A stretch of 64,000 nt of DNA from Cyrtodaria siliqua (Eukaryota; Mollusca; Bivalvia; Adapedonta; Hiatellidae): positions 23,552 through 87,551 of the forward strand of contig JAWPHD010011026.1 of the NCBI GenBank assembly GCA_037043455.1, in the 5' to 3' direction. Both the position numbers and the translations under genes were made by a program. Below the pieces are notes generated by a model that was not told where the DNA came from, did not search any database, and saw only the letters and a list, made by a program, of their open reading frames with translations. This document shows, in pieces, positions 32,481-44,139 of the stretch (the first letter of the stretch is position 1; each line of letters begins with the position of its first letter).

Positions 32481-32783
32481 CTTCGTCCAAATGTATTTTC
32501 GCCCACGATTTTGCAATTATTACAATGGCTTGAAATGTCCAATGTAACGTATACCGTCGCCCTACTGTACACCAGGATCCGTCTATGTCATCAAAGGAAA
32601 ATGGCGTTCGTTAAACCGTAATACATACCCTGCTGCGCATGTGCCCGGAAATAAACCGGAACTCGACAGTCAATTTATTATTACCAAAAATATACAGACG
32701 TTAATGGAGCTACTTATGTAATGGCCAACTATTACGTCTCGTTCATGTATCTACATCCATTACTGATTTTCCGTACTAGAAAA
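32481..32783 (-). promoter_or_regulatory. Promoter-like repeat module, copy in minus orientation
   Basis: Read on the minus strand it starts TTTTCTAGTACGGAAA, has CATGAACGAGACGT, an NRF-1-like CACATGCGCAGC, GCCATTTTCC, and then ends at a strong splice donor GACGAAG/GTAAGT (junction at 32481). The same start and motif order is seen at 40675 and 44532. The minus-strand region downstream of the donor leads into the right arm of the inverted repeat. Promoter function is inferred. Confidence 0.5.
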
Positions 32784-32787
32784 GGGT

Positions 32788-33262
32788 GACAGAGAGTATG
32801 CTGCCCGGTGGCACACCCATCTCCTGTTAAGGGTTGTACCCATTCGGACACGAAACTGTATCTTCTAAGAAATTCTCTATACAAATTGGTAATCGGCCTC
32901 TAAGATCAAGATTATAAAGATCATTCATGATACCGTACTTTCATGCAGTATCATAAGCTTCCTCCAAGTCAAAAAATACCGCGACTAGATGTTCATTTTT
33001 TAAGAAAGCTCCCCTAATAAATGATACAGATCGAATGAGATTGTCTGGTGTGCCTCGTTGGCGCCGGAATCCACTTTGATACTTTGTTCAAACGAGTCTC
33101 ATTAATCATTCGTTCCATGGTTTTACTTTTACAACTCGTTAAAGCAATAGGGCGATAATTTATTGGGTCCGTATGATCGTTTCCGGGCTTGCCCACCCCC
33201 AACAAGTTGCCAGCGGGGGGCATTTGTCCGTCTTCGGCGACAGTTCTAGTTCGATTTAATTT
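32788..33262 (-). pseudogene. I-like LINE reverse transcriptase fragment, heavily decayed
   Basis: Minus-strand pieces in several frames match the N-terminal half of RT of the copy at 39058-40044: NYRPIALTSCKSKTMERMIN, a decayed DLEEAYDTAW region and a decayed GVPPGSIL region. Frameshifts and stops are frequent. Confidence 0.7.
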
Positions 33263-33545
33263 CATTACATTTGCTTTGAAAGATAGTAGGATCTGTACTG
33301 GATTTGTTACTATTACATAGTAGATGAATAATTGTTGGGTGTTTCCAAAGTCTAAAGTGGAATTTGTGCAATCAAGTTTAGTGTCAGTGTCTCTTAATTT
33401 TGGTTGAATACAAAGACCAAATGTGTCGAATGGCCTTCAGTTTTCGATCAAAAAGAGGTTCATAACTAGGATTTAAAACAGTATCGAAAGTTGGATTTGA
33501 ATGGTTAGATTGTAATTTAATATTGAAGGGCTAATTTGTCGTCGA
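33263..33545 (-). pseudogene. I-like LINE fragment, RT C-terminus and linker
   Basis: Matches 38895-39210 (the end of RT and the linker before RNase H) with decay. Its order relative to the neighbouring RT fragment is reversed from an intact element, so two separate fragments or a rearrangement are joined here. Confidence 0.7.
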
Positions 33546-34864
33546 TGATACAGGGATGGATGAAAAATGAAGGCCCTATCGTCTTAACGAGGTAAAAGTT
33601 AACGGACTGAAAACAGTTAACAACAGACAAGTTAATATTTCTTAATTACCCCCGCCTCCCACCCCCAACCCCACCTTATATTAGAGAGGATATTTTAGTA
33701 ATTATTTCCATATGCCATATAGGCCTTAAGATTATGGTCCTCTTCCTAGTTTGTTCAAATGATGACCCTGGAGTCCAAGTTTAACAGCATCATCCTCTCA
33801 TCAAACCCTGAAAATCAGCTCATTGTGATCTACTCTCTCTAAAAATATATACCTTACGTTAAAGTCACTCTCTCGCCAACAACAGGTACATTTTACAACA
33901 CAAAACCGTCCTTGCAAACTATTTCGGATTTCTATGTGTAGAGGTCATACAATTATGCATGTGTGCCGTTTAACAGTCTATATTTAGTCAACGTTGCGTT
34001 GTAAACCTTCGCCTCTCACCGCTGCGGGTGCGGAATTTACTTTTGTAATATTCAGCACTTTAATATCCGATCTTATTACAGACTTGGACAGTAGCTTGCT
34101 GACGTATGAACACAATTATTGATGTAAGCAGAGAAATTGCAGTTCGTTTCGTTTTGAATGAATGTGGAACAGAAGTTGAAAATTATGTTGACGAAGTTTT
34201 AGTCGAACAGCATTAGTCCTTTTATTAGGGAGTGTTTAATTTTAGCACGGTCGTTGCCTAGGATGAGTTTTCGAAGGTTTCGAATCCAGGATCTGAGACC
34301 AGAGGTCAATGTCAAAAGACAAAATTAACCGAAATGAACAATAACGTCATAGTTTTCAAATTCTTAAAACATGCTTTTTGTAATAATAAACACACACAAT
34401 ATACTAGGGGTGTGGACTTAGAGTATTATGAGATCATCCTGAATTCTTACCCTAACTTGCTCATACATCAGGTGAAGGGATGTGTTCATTTGTTGGCACA
34501 GTGGAAGCCTAGATGACAACGAACATGTTGAATTCATGATCTGACCCTTTTGTGCCAGGAGTCAAATTGAGCATAAAGGCTACATTTTTTTATTTGTATT
34601 TTTTTATGAAATTTATTTATAGTCATATTGTTTACTTGTAACCGAACTCATTCTATACCAATTTTAGGGAAATGTTCATAGCTGACACACTTGTGGCCTA
34701 ATAAATGTGCATGAAAGCGAAGTGCAGACATTTTCGATGGGCGTCAAATCGACTTCATACATTTTAAAACAGCAATGTTTTAAAAGTTAAAAGCCATTTC
34801 AAAGAAAACAAACTCCCCATGGCGAAGGAAACAATCGTCAAAATGTACAGTTAAAAGAAAAAGA
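33546..34864. other. No gene supported; one very short frame noted
   Basis: A C-rich patch (CCCCGCCTCCCACCCCC) lies at 33651. A 36-codon frame at 34106-34216 (MNTIIDVSREIAVRFVLNEC and an acidic remainder) has balanced composition but no recognised family. Otherwise featureless AT-rich sequence. Confidence 0.3.
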
Positions 34865-35800
34865 ATGAATGAATGGTGTTTTACGGCACGTCGACACATA
34901 AATAGGTCATATTGTGCGCAAAAACTGATGAAAGATGAAGAAATGAAGGATTAATAAAAAATGAATGTAAATATATAAAGATAAAACCACTTACAAATAA
35001 GGGATGATATGGTAGTAATACAAACTATATACGTAAATCAACAAATGCCCGAAAACGGGTATATAAAGAAGTAAATATATACAAGAACATATTATAATGA
35101 TTTATATAGTCTGACTTCCTTCAGGAAATCTAAAAGAAGACTAAAATCTATAGTATTAAATAACTCGTCATAGTATTAACATTGTAGTACCTTTGACGCA
35201 TAGTATCAAAGTCTACACATTCCAACAAGATGTGTTTGACCGTTAACGATGCAAAGCAGGGTATACATTCCGGTAATTGCTCACCTTGCAATAAATATGA
35301 ATGAGTATAACGTGTATGCCCTATCCTGCACCGGGCTAGGACAACTTCCTCTCGACGAATGGGTCTACTAGAAGGACGCCATTCTCCGAGTAACGGTTTA
35401 ATGGTATGGAGTTTATTGTTCACCGACAAGTCCCAAGCGGATTGCCAAGAGTAACGAATATATGTGTTGATACAACTTTTAAAGTCAGTATAAGCTAATT
35501 TGGTATTAGATATATGTAAACATAATGCTGCCTTAGCAGCACTATCAGCTCTATCATTACCACGCATTCCTACATGGCTTGGAAGCCAGCAGAAAATAAT
35601 TACATTATCAACTTTAAGAGAACTGTACTTTTCTAAAAGTTGAAACACAACTGGATTAACATGTTTCATATTACCCAGTGCTTGAAGAGATGAAAGGGAA
35701 TCAGAAAAGATTACGAAATTGTCATCATCATATTCCTGAATAAAACTTAAGGCAAGTTCAATTGCTTTAAGTTCAGCTGAGAAGATAGTCAGGCAGGCGG
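34865..35800 (-). mobile_element. I-like LINE 3' part: RNase H, zinc-knuckle-like tail and 3' UTR
   Basis: The frame is open from about 35795 to 35148: FSAELKAIELAL (RNase H second acidic residue), IFSDSLSSLQAL (third), then WLPSHVGMRGNDRADSAAK (fourth), followed by the C-terminal CIPCFASLTVKHILLEC. The first Asp (YTDGS) is missing because the copy is truncated at about 35800, where it abuts another retroelement's 3' end. The 3' UTR ends at GTCGACGTGCCGTAAAAC and ATTC repeats at about 34865. Confidence 0.85.
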
Positions 35801-36184
35801 CTCTTTATGCTATAAAGAAATATAAAATTATCGGACAGGGAAAGTAGCATTCAAGGAGGACAGTCAACCACAAAACACAGAAACAAACACGCAAACAGAC
35901 AAACAAGAAGGCAAAAGTAATAATAAATGCAAACGACATCACAAACACGAAAGGGTTGACAATAGGGCTACCGCCTTGGAACGATCAGTGGCAAAGTAGG
36001 CCATTGGGGATTTAAACCGGTTCTAGGGTGCACCAAACCGCACACTTACCCTACTGTCATCCCATTAAAACAGGACAGTGTAAATAAAGAAATCCCCGCC
36101 ATGATCTAATCTCTAACCAACAAGGCAGCATCAATAGGCAATATAAGTAAAACACAAATATGCTCCTGTAAATATAATACAAAA
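35801..36184 (-). mobile_element. 3' region of the DKRDDFNF-type retroelement
   Basis: Inverse of 56500-56833 and of 63640-64000 (GAACCGGTTTAAACCCC, CCAAGGCGGTAGCCCTAT, GTTGACTGTC). It is the downstream half of a copy whose upstream half is at 38151-38560; the Helitron-like repeat at 36185-38150 splits them. Confidence 0.8.
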
Positions 36185-38150
36185 CAAAGAGGTCAATGAC
36201 CTTGAAACTCTACTGATAAGTTTTTGATAGCTAGATCAGCATTCCTGTGAAGTTTCATGTGAATTTTTATGAAAATCTGTCAAGTAGTTTCAGAGGAGTA
36301 GTCGCTACAAATGTTTACTATATAACTCTACGTAAACAAAGATGGTCGCTGGCTGCCATGTTTAATATCGAATCAAAATAATTTTCAACAAGGACCAACA
36401 TCATGTCATGCTGGTCATTTTAGAAAAGTTCCATATCTGATTAAATATCAGTTATAGTTTTTAAGAAGTAGTCGTTACAGATTTATTTATGATTTAAATT
36501 ATTTTTAGCCATGGCGACCATTTTGAAATTCCGGCTAACCTGAAATTTTGGTAGGATCGGCTAGACATCAAAATAACATTTTTAGCCAGGGCGACCATCT
36601 TGAAATAGCGGCCGACCTGAAATTATGCTAGACTAGACATCAAGTGCAACATTCCTGTGAAGTTTCATGAGAATCCGTCAAGTAGTTTCAGAGTAGTCGC
36701 TACAAGTTTTCGTTATATGACTATGTAAGCGAAGATGGCCGCTGGCGGCCATGTTTAATGTCAAATCAAAATATTTTTTGACAAGGATCAACATCATGTC
36801 ATACTGATCATTTAAGAAAATGTCCCATATCAATATCACTTATAGTTTTAAAGAAGTAGTCGCTACAAACTTGTATTTTGAAAATATGTTTTTAGCCATG
36901 GCGGCCATCTTCAATTTCCGACCGACCTGAAATGTTGCTAAGATCAATAAGACATCAGGTGCAACATTCGTGTGAAGTTTCATGAAAATCCGTCGAGTAG
37001 TTACAGAGGAGTAGTCGCTACACATTTTTACTAGATAACTCTATGTAAACAAAGATGGCCGCTGACAGTCATGTTTAACATCGAATCATTTTAGAAAAAG
37101 TCCGATATCAATATCAATTACAGTTTTCAAGAAGTAAACGCTACAATCTTGTTTTTTGAAAATCTATTTTTAGCCGTGGCGGCCATCTTGAATTTCCGGC
37201 CGACTTGAAGTTTTGCTAGGATCAATTGAACATCAAGAGCAATATTCGTTTGAAGTTTCATGAAAATCCGTCAAGTAGTTTCAGAGGAGTAGTCGCTACA
37301 AGTTTTCATTATATAACTATATGTAAAAAGATATGGCCGCTGGCAGCCATGTTTAACGTCGAATCAAAATAATTTTTTCGATAAGGATCAACATGATGTC
37401 ATACTGATCATTTTTGGAAAAGACGCATATCAATATCACTTATAGTTTTCAAGATGTATTCGCTACAAACTTTTTTTTTGAAAATCTATTTTTAGATGTG
37501 GCGGCCATCTTGAATTTCCGACGAACCTGAAATGTTGCTAGGATCATGTAGACATCAAGAGCAATATTCCTGTGAAGTTTCATGGAAATCTGTCAAGTAA
37601 TTTCAGAGTAGTCGCTATAATTTTTTACTAAATAACTTTATGTAAACAAAGATGGCCGCTGGCAGCCATGTTTAACGTCGAATCAAAACGATTTTCGACA
37701 AAGACCAACATCATGTCATGCTGATCATTTTAGAAAAAGTCCCATATCAATATCACTTGAGTTTTCAAGAAGTAGTCTCTAAAAACTTGTTGTTTTTTTA
37801 ATCTATGTTTAGATTTGGCGGCCATCTTGGATTTCACATCAACATGATCATTTTAGAAAAAGTCCCATATCAATATCACTTGAGTTTTCAAGAAGTAGTC
37901 TCTAAAAACTTGTTTTGTTTTTTTAATCTATGTTTAGATTTGGCGGCCATCTTGGATTTCACATCAACATGAATTTTTGCTAGGATCAACTTGACTTCAT
38001 GGGCAACATTTGGTACAGTTTCATGAAAATCCATTCAGTAGTTCCAGAGAAGTAGTCGCTAAAAAAAAAGTTGACAGACAGACAGACGGACGGACGGACG
38101 GACGACGGACACCGCACCACGGCATAAGCTCTGCAGATCTCTGAGAGCTG
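36185..38150 (-). mobile_element. Helitron/Helentron-like non-autonomous element with about 330 bp internal repeats, copy 1
   Basis: Read on the minus strand it starts AGCTCTCAGAGATCTGC, has a GACGGACGG/GACAGACAG microsatellite, then about five to six units of roughly 330-370 bp (GTAGCGACTACTYCTCTGAAAC, AACATGRCTGCCAGCGGCC, AAGATGGCCGCC). It ends in the hairpin AGGTCATTGACCT followed by CTTTGTT. It sits inside the T-run of another element's 3' region with no target duplication. No ORF. The second copy is at 53683-54940. Confidence 0.7.
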
Positions 38151-38560
38151 AAACAATAGCCTAGAAAGCCACAATGAAGGTACTCAATGACAGAGCAACA
38201 AGAGCCTAAACCATTAAGGGCACAAGAAAGATCATAGACAAACATCCAACGCCACCGTCCCAATGGGCTTTAGAAAGGCGTCATCATAGTGTCCACAGCT
38301 TGTCCGGTCATCGTACAATTAAAGAGGAAATCATAGTGGCGAACTGTGAAAACGGTCCACCACCAAGAAAGCAGTACGTTGCGAAATGATAGGGTCATAA
38401 CCCCTTTTGATAAACTTTTTAACAAGTTTAACAAAGATAGTATGAAAGTGATCATGACCAAGAATCTTACGAAATGATATAGGGTCCTATAGAAACCACA
38501 GCGTCCGAAAGCAATGGCATCGTAGGTCCGCACTGTACTGCAAACAAGAACTTGAAACTA
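38151..38560 (-). pseudogene. C-terminal end of the DKRDDFNF-type retroelement protein, broken
   Basis: The minus-strand frame 38533-38270 ends NCTMTGQAVDTMMTPF, as does the intact copy at 62950-63513 (NCTMTGQAVDPMMTPT). Upstream of TVRHYDFLF the frame is shifted, and no long match extends beyond 38560. The following 3' sequence (CAATGAAGGTACTCAATGAC on plus) also matches. Confidence 0.75.
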
Positions 38561-38866
38561 CAATGAAAGAGACAAAAAACAACAGAAAGGGTGGTGAAGA
38601 CAGGGTTATCGATTTTATATGCGCACAATCCTCGCTATTATCCTGTCTTTAGCGCCCAAATAGACAAGACAGTGTAAACAAAACTACATCCCATCAAAAG
38701 GAAATCTCTAACAATAAAGTCCACATCCAGAGAAACTAACTAAAGATATACATACAAAATAATAAACATCTCAGGATGTATCCAGAATCGTACTGAACAA
38801 CCATAGTAGTTGCAGCTAAAGAGAAAACCAATCTAGGGTACGACCAGAAAATCACATCACCATAAA
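38561..38866. other. Short spacer between retroelement fragments
   Basis: No motif recognised; possibly old retroelement sequence. Confidence 0.4.
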
Positions 38867-40105
38867 GTCAGTTTGTTGTTGAAAGTTACTGTATTTCGAT
38901 TTAGTTTCATTAAATTTGCTTTTAAAGATGGAAGGATCTGTAATGGATTTGTTATTATTACAAAGATCAAAAATAATTGTTGGTGTTTCCAAAGTCCACG
39001 GTGGAATTTGTGGTACTTTGTATTTGGCAATCAAATTTAGGTCGATTTCAATGACTCTTAATTTTGGTTAATACGAAGACCAAATGTCCGAATTTCCTTC
39101 GATTTTCGATCAAAAAGAGGTTCATAATTAGGATTAAAAACAGTATCGAAAGTTGGATTTGAAGGGTTAGATTGTAATTTAATGGTATACTGAAGGGCTA
39201 GATTGTCCCGTCTATGAGACAGTGATGATTCATTAGCTTCAACATATAGACTTTCGGCTGGTGATGTACGAAAGTCTCCTAAGGCGAGTCGTAATCCTTG
39301 ACTATGTATAGGATCGAGCATCTGCAAGTATGACTTGCTAGTCAATCCATATACTATTGAGCCGTAGTCCAGCTTGGATCTGATAAGAGATCTGTAAATT
39401 CGCAAGAGGATTTTTGGATCTGCTCCCCAATTAGTGTTTGCAACAACTTTAAGTAAGTTAAGAGCTTTAAGGCATTTGGCCTTCAAGTATTTAAGTTGTG
39501 GTATAAACGTTAATTTACTGTCAAAAATAAGACCTAGGAATTTTGTCTCATCCATTACTGGTGAAGGTGAACCGCCCAGTGTTAGATGAGGGTCTTCGTG
39601 ATGTTTGCGTAGTTGACAAAAGTGCATACAATTGGTTTTAGATTTAAAAAATTTAAAACCATTTTCATCAGACCAGGTCTGAAGTTTATTGAGACATTGT
39701 CGTAATTGTCTCTGAATAGTATTCATGTTTTTTGCACGATAACTAACAAAGTCGTCAATATATAGAGAACAATCCACACCTGGATTGATGAATTTTACTA
39801 TACTGTTAATCTTTATATTAAAAAGTGTTACAGATAGTATGCTGCCCTGTGGAACACCCATCTCCTGCTCATGCATATCAGAGAGGGTTGAACCCCTTCG
39901 GACACGAAACTGTCTATCATATAAGAATTTCTCTATAAAAATGGGTAATCGGCCTCTAAGACCAGAAATATAAAAAGATCGGACAGGGAAGGTCACGAAT
40001 GTCATCTTCCATGCAGTATCATAAGCTTTCTCCAAGTCAAACAATACAGCGACTAGATGTTCTTTATTTATGAAAGCTTCCCTAATAAACGATTCAAATC
40101 GAATG
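38867..40105 (-). mobile_element. I-like LINE copy, truncated at both ends
   Basis: Contains RT (39058-40044) and, in another frame, the linker PQIPPWTLETPTIIFDLCNN to KYSNFQ. It stops at 38867, exactly where RNase H (IYTDGS) begins in the copy at 58861-60026. The 5' break is at about 40105. Confidence 0.85.
39058..40044 (-). CDS. Reverse transcriptase of I-like LINE (partial)
   Basis: An open frame of 328 residues. Motif A is FDLEKAYDTAW (Asp at residue 3), motif B is GVPQGSILSVTLFNIKIN, and motif C is SLYIDDF with the catalytic DD pair. Then TKFLGLIFDSKLTF and RSLIRSKLDYGSIVYG in the thumb. Residues about 13-25 (KMTFVTFPVRSFYIS) differ from other copies because a short stretch equal to the 3' terminus of another retroelement lies at 39964-39990. 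The first fingers motifs are missing (5' truncation). RNase H should follow but is absent here. The copy is therefore inactive. Confidence 0.9.
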   Translation of the reverse strand: MFDLEKAYDTAWKMTFVTFPVRSFYISGLRGRLPIFIEKFLYDRQFRVRRGSTLSDMHEQEMGVPQGSILSVTLFNIKINSIVKFINPGVDCSLYIDDFVSYRAKNMNTIQRQLRQCLNKLQTWSDENGFKFFKSKTNCMHFCQLRKHHEDPHLTLGGSPSPVMDETKFLGLIFDSKLTFIPQLKYLKAKCLKALNLLKVVANTNWGADPKILLRIYRSLIRSKLDYGSIVYGLTSKSYLQMLDPIHSQGLRLALGDFRTSPAESLYVEANESSLSHRRDNLALQYTIKLQSNPSNPTFDTVFNPNYEPLFDRKSKEIRTFGLRINQN

Positions 40106-40202
40106 GAAAAAAAGAAGAAAACTTACCAATACGTGACCGTCAGCCATTTTCAGCAATAATCACGCCAATCTGATATATTTAACGTAAACATTAAACATAC
40201 AT

Positions 40203-40256
40203 ATGGAAGCTACCCTCCACCCCCACCCCCCACCCCCTCCCACCACACCCCCACTT
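40203..40256 (-). other. C-rich tract, G-quadruplex-prone on the minus strand
   Basis: Seven or more C-runs of three to six (CCCCCACCCCCCACCCCC) lie within about 50 bases, so the minus strand is strongly G4-prone. Confidence 0.7.
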
Positions 40257-40674
40257 AATAAAATATTTTCATGACATATATATTACGCACAATATGACCT
40301 ATTTATGACACATTTCGGACTTCGTGGTCGCCAACTATTGCTGTGGGGATACATTGAGCTGTGTCGAACATCAACAGGGATGAAATACCTGGCATTCACA
40401 GAGATGTACTAAAACTAGAAATGGCATTTCAAGCGACCCCCGTGCCTTCATTCCAAAGATGTTTGAAATCAATAAAAAAAACACTTTAATTCTGATATCA
40501 AAGGTTTCTTTTTTTTATAATCAAGAAAAAATCGATATGATAATGTAACATGCTAACTGGTTGTCCTAGACCACCAGAATTTGTCTCGGACTACCTAGAC
40601 CTCCAGCATGAGTAATCCAATGGACTACCTACTTTTGACAAAAACAAATAAACATAATCGTCAACTTAGTGTTA

Positions 40675-41108
40675 TTTTCTAGTACGGAAAGACAGTAGTG
40701 GATAAAGATTCATGAACGGGACGTTGAATTTGGTATTACATAAGTTGCTATCTCTTGGATGAATACTAATATGTACGTATAAATCTGGTGTTAATGTCTA
40801 CGTCACGTTTACCCCGCATGCGCAGACAATTGTAGAGACATTTTGAGGACGCCATTTTTATTGCAGCACAGTTGAATATCGTTTGTACATTTTGGAAAAT
40901 CTGGTTATAATTGTACGGTTTAGGGGAATGTTTGATGTGGTTGGGGTGTGTATGCAGGATTATTGTACCAATGTGATGTATAAACTTGTGATCTAGGTCA
41001 ACTGATGTTGTTGTTTTTTGTGCGAGTTAGGCGATTTTGTCAAAGCATTGCCATTGTTTTTGGCGTGTTTGAGGAAGTATTCACGGCTGTTTGAGTTTAG
41101 GTGAAAGG
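40675..41108 (+). promoter_or_regulatory. Promoter-like repeat module with CRE and NRF-1-like sites, copy 2
   Basis: Starts TTTTCTAGTACGGAAAG. It has CTACGTCACG near 40798 (CRE-like), GCATGCGCAGA at 40815 (NRF-1-like), GACGCCATTTTTATTG near 40850, and ends in GTGAAAG/GTAAGTAG (donor at about 41107). The first 207 bp matches 44532-44738 at roughly 96-97 percent by eye. A second shared block follows at 40891-41042. No coding start is obvious before the donor. Confidence 0.55.
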
Positions 41109-44100
41109 TAAGTAGATGTGATATTCTGTTATTGTGACGGTTGTAAATTTAGTAATGCGAAGAAAGGTTGGGGCGCCTGTGAAGATAATTGTTTGTTTTG
41201 TTAGATGTATGCGAGTGCGCATGCGTCGAGTAAGTAGGGTTTGATCTGTCACTCATGTTTGTTGTGGAAGATCTGTCACTCACGTTTGTTAGCCCTTTAT
41301 CAAACTCGCAGTACATTCTGATTACCACAATGTTGACATGGCCTTACCATCATGTATAGGGCCTTACTAAATCTATCCCCATGCTTGAAATACTCATCAT
41401 GGCGACATCACCTTCATCATACCCAAATGTACAGGTGCGGCACACTCTGAAGGTGACGATATGGGTAAAAATATTACTTGATATTTGGTAGAAACAACGT
41501 TGGCTACATACTAGGCATTTCCTTAGTTTTGTTCATGAGATGTACAGCACATACTCATCATGACTACATCATAGTAAAATATAACGTTCGCTTAAGGTCG
41601 TGTGCTGAAATGAATTTGCATAGGACATTCCAGGGGTTGTGTGTTTCAGTTCAGCTGGGTTGTTGCACACATGATATAGAACTTACATGTGTATGTCAGC
41701 GGCAGGTGTCAACGTTTGTGTGTATCCTGTGCTGAAAGTCTGCATCTGTTACATTTTGCATGCTACCGCAGCCAGGCACTGCAAAGAATGCAAGCTCAAG
41801 CAGCTATCTCCAACAAACACGTTTCTGTATATGTGAAACCGAAACATTCACAGAGTTCAATGTACGCCAACGTTCATTCCCTTTCCTGCTTCCATTTCAG
41901 TCTGACAGGTTCCCGCTACATTGCCTTTTACGGAAACCGGCATAGCTGTGATTCGACACATGTAAGGGACACAAGCCAACAACAAAATGTAAGTGTCAAA
42001 TGTAAACACGGAGGCTGCAACGTTATCTTTGATTGTGTTGGTTGCAGTTTTGTATAAGTACCTGTTGCTGTAAATGACTCCACTTGGTAGTACCAATGGT
42101 GTTGTCTGTCACTTATGTGCCACATTCCCAAAGGTTATTATGATACATGGGATTAGTTTGTCACCGTTCTGTTGGTCCGTCTCAAAAGAAGAAGCTGACT
42201 TTAACTTCTATGTCCTGTCATATTACTCCATCAGCGCTACAATACAGCGAAGAACTGTCTCATGTCCTTACAGAAATAACAGTTGAAGGTCACACTGACG
42301 GTCATGATGTGGTTTAGCAACTGCTTTCCTACTACACCATACCCTTGGTTATATTTGTCCAGTTTTGCGATAATTTCCCATCCAAATCCACATGCAGTCT
42401 GCCATCGCCACGGCCGTTTCTCAATGGAAGTCACAAATCCCCGCGATCATACCGCATGTTGTCACCTGCAATGGCGCGTTGCTTCCCCACAAGCGTAGAT
42501 TTTGTATATATATTGCTAAATGTGGTTTGAAAAGACAGCCATGTCTGACTGTGTGTGTGAAGTTTGCTGGGGAAAGGAGCAAGGATGTAAGAAAATTTAT
42601 TAGAAATATAATCCTCATTTTCAGTATAATAAACAAATACAACTTCAATTTCCAGTATATGAAATACTACTTGAACTTTATGTTCTGTCACCGCGAAGTC
42701 GGTAATAGGAGACGCCATATCACAGTGGTGAATATATAATCCAGGCATAAGCATCTTCAAGGAACAAGAATGAAATTGTCTTCCGCTTCAAATGTTTAAT
42801 AGTGATTGCCAAATAATGCATGACATAGACTGCAAAAGTGTAAATTGATACTGAAGGTAAATCGCAGATGGCCTGCAATTGCAGCCTGTGTAAATAAAAG
42901 AACATCACGGCGCATACTGTGACGTGGTCAGATTTTATTTAGGGTGTACTGTCCGCTGGAAAAATGACTAATTAACCGCTAACCAATGACAATCCAGTAG
43001 CCAGAAATGTAACAGTTGAAACACTCACATCATAATAGTCTCCATCAGCACAACTCTTCATGCAGTTAGAACACACTCATTACATTAAGAACACAATGAT
43101 CGGCAATAACAGGCATTACATTACGCAGTTACACCGTTTGAGCAAATTAGATTGGTTGTGAGGCAATCAAGGCAGCCATGTATAGTGTGAAACACTGTTG
43201 TGGAGGGAGCCCTTGTTCTTTCGTAAATGTGCATTTGCTTGCTGCGTGGAATGAAACATACACGAGCGATATACAAGCACAGTGGAAAAATAGGTGCGTT
43301 TTCAGGCCAAAAAACAATACCTGTGTCTACATCGGCTCGACTGTCTGTGTTTTTTAGGGGCCTTTTTCCGCCGTTGTTATTACAATATGTTGCAGTAAAC
43401 TGAATCATAGACAAACTTTTAGCTGTACCATCAACTTGTGTGGGGTGTGAGAGATAAATACATGTACAACCTCACAATATCTTGCTGCTGCAAAAAGAAA
43501 AGGAAACTGCATACCTACCGACCTTACTTCTTAAGAGCTTGCAATAAGGAACACACCTACCTGTTTTTTTGGCCTCATTGTTCCAAATTGAATTTCCATC
43601 GGTCAAAAACCATGTGTACGTGTCTATTGCAAATCCTGCACCATGATGTTGGCTCCTGTTCACATTTAGACCGAAATAAATTAATTTCCCATACCCTGGT
43701 AACCCCTGCACATGTTCACATGCTCACATTGAATGGCACACACTTATGGAAGCAAGATCATTCCTGTCTCACGTGTGACACACTTCAACATGTACACCCT
43801 TGCAACTACTTCCATTCTGCAGATAATTATACTTCTCCCCATGCTAAATATCTCCTGCACATGTTCATACAAGCACGTCTGTACAAATAGTTTCTGTAGG
43901 CACTAGTCCAGGACTAGTCACCCTGTCAGAAGTGGCTAGTTCCAAGAAGGAAGTGTGGCTAGTCCCAAAGAATTGGACACAAGTCCGGATTTCGCTTTCT
44001 CATTATGTTAGAACTGTGTCTTGCATACTCATTACAATTCCTTATACACAGTAAAGGAAACAATCCTTACTTACTCTTCAGAGATTTAATTTATGTTTGA

Positions 44101-44139
44101 GTGGCAAATATTGTAGACTGCCATTGGGTGAAACAGTAG
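41109..44139. other. About 3 kb without supported genes
   Basis: Several overlapping ORFs on both strands (for example 41689-42057 plus, 42392-42739 plus and 42431-42760 minus) lack recognisable motifs, overlap antisense, and have no consistent splice structure. GC is somewhat higher than elsewhere. It could be the intron of a transcript starting at the promoter-like module, or a noncoding RNA. Confidence 0.35.

Noticed and set aside
42237..42760. Overlapping ORFs of 65-115 codons on both strands
   Set aside because: Antisense overlap, no motifs, and no GT-AG structure that extends them.
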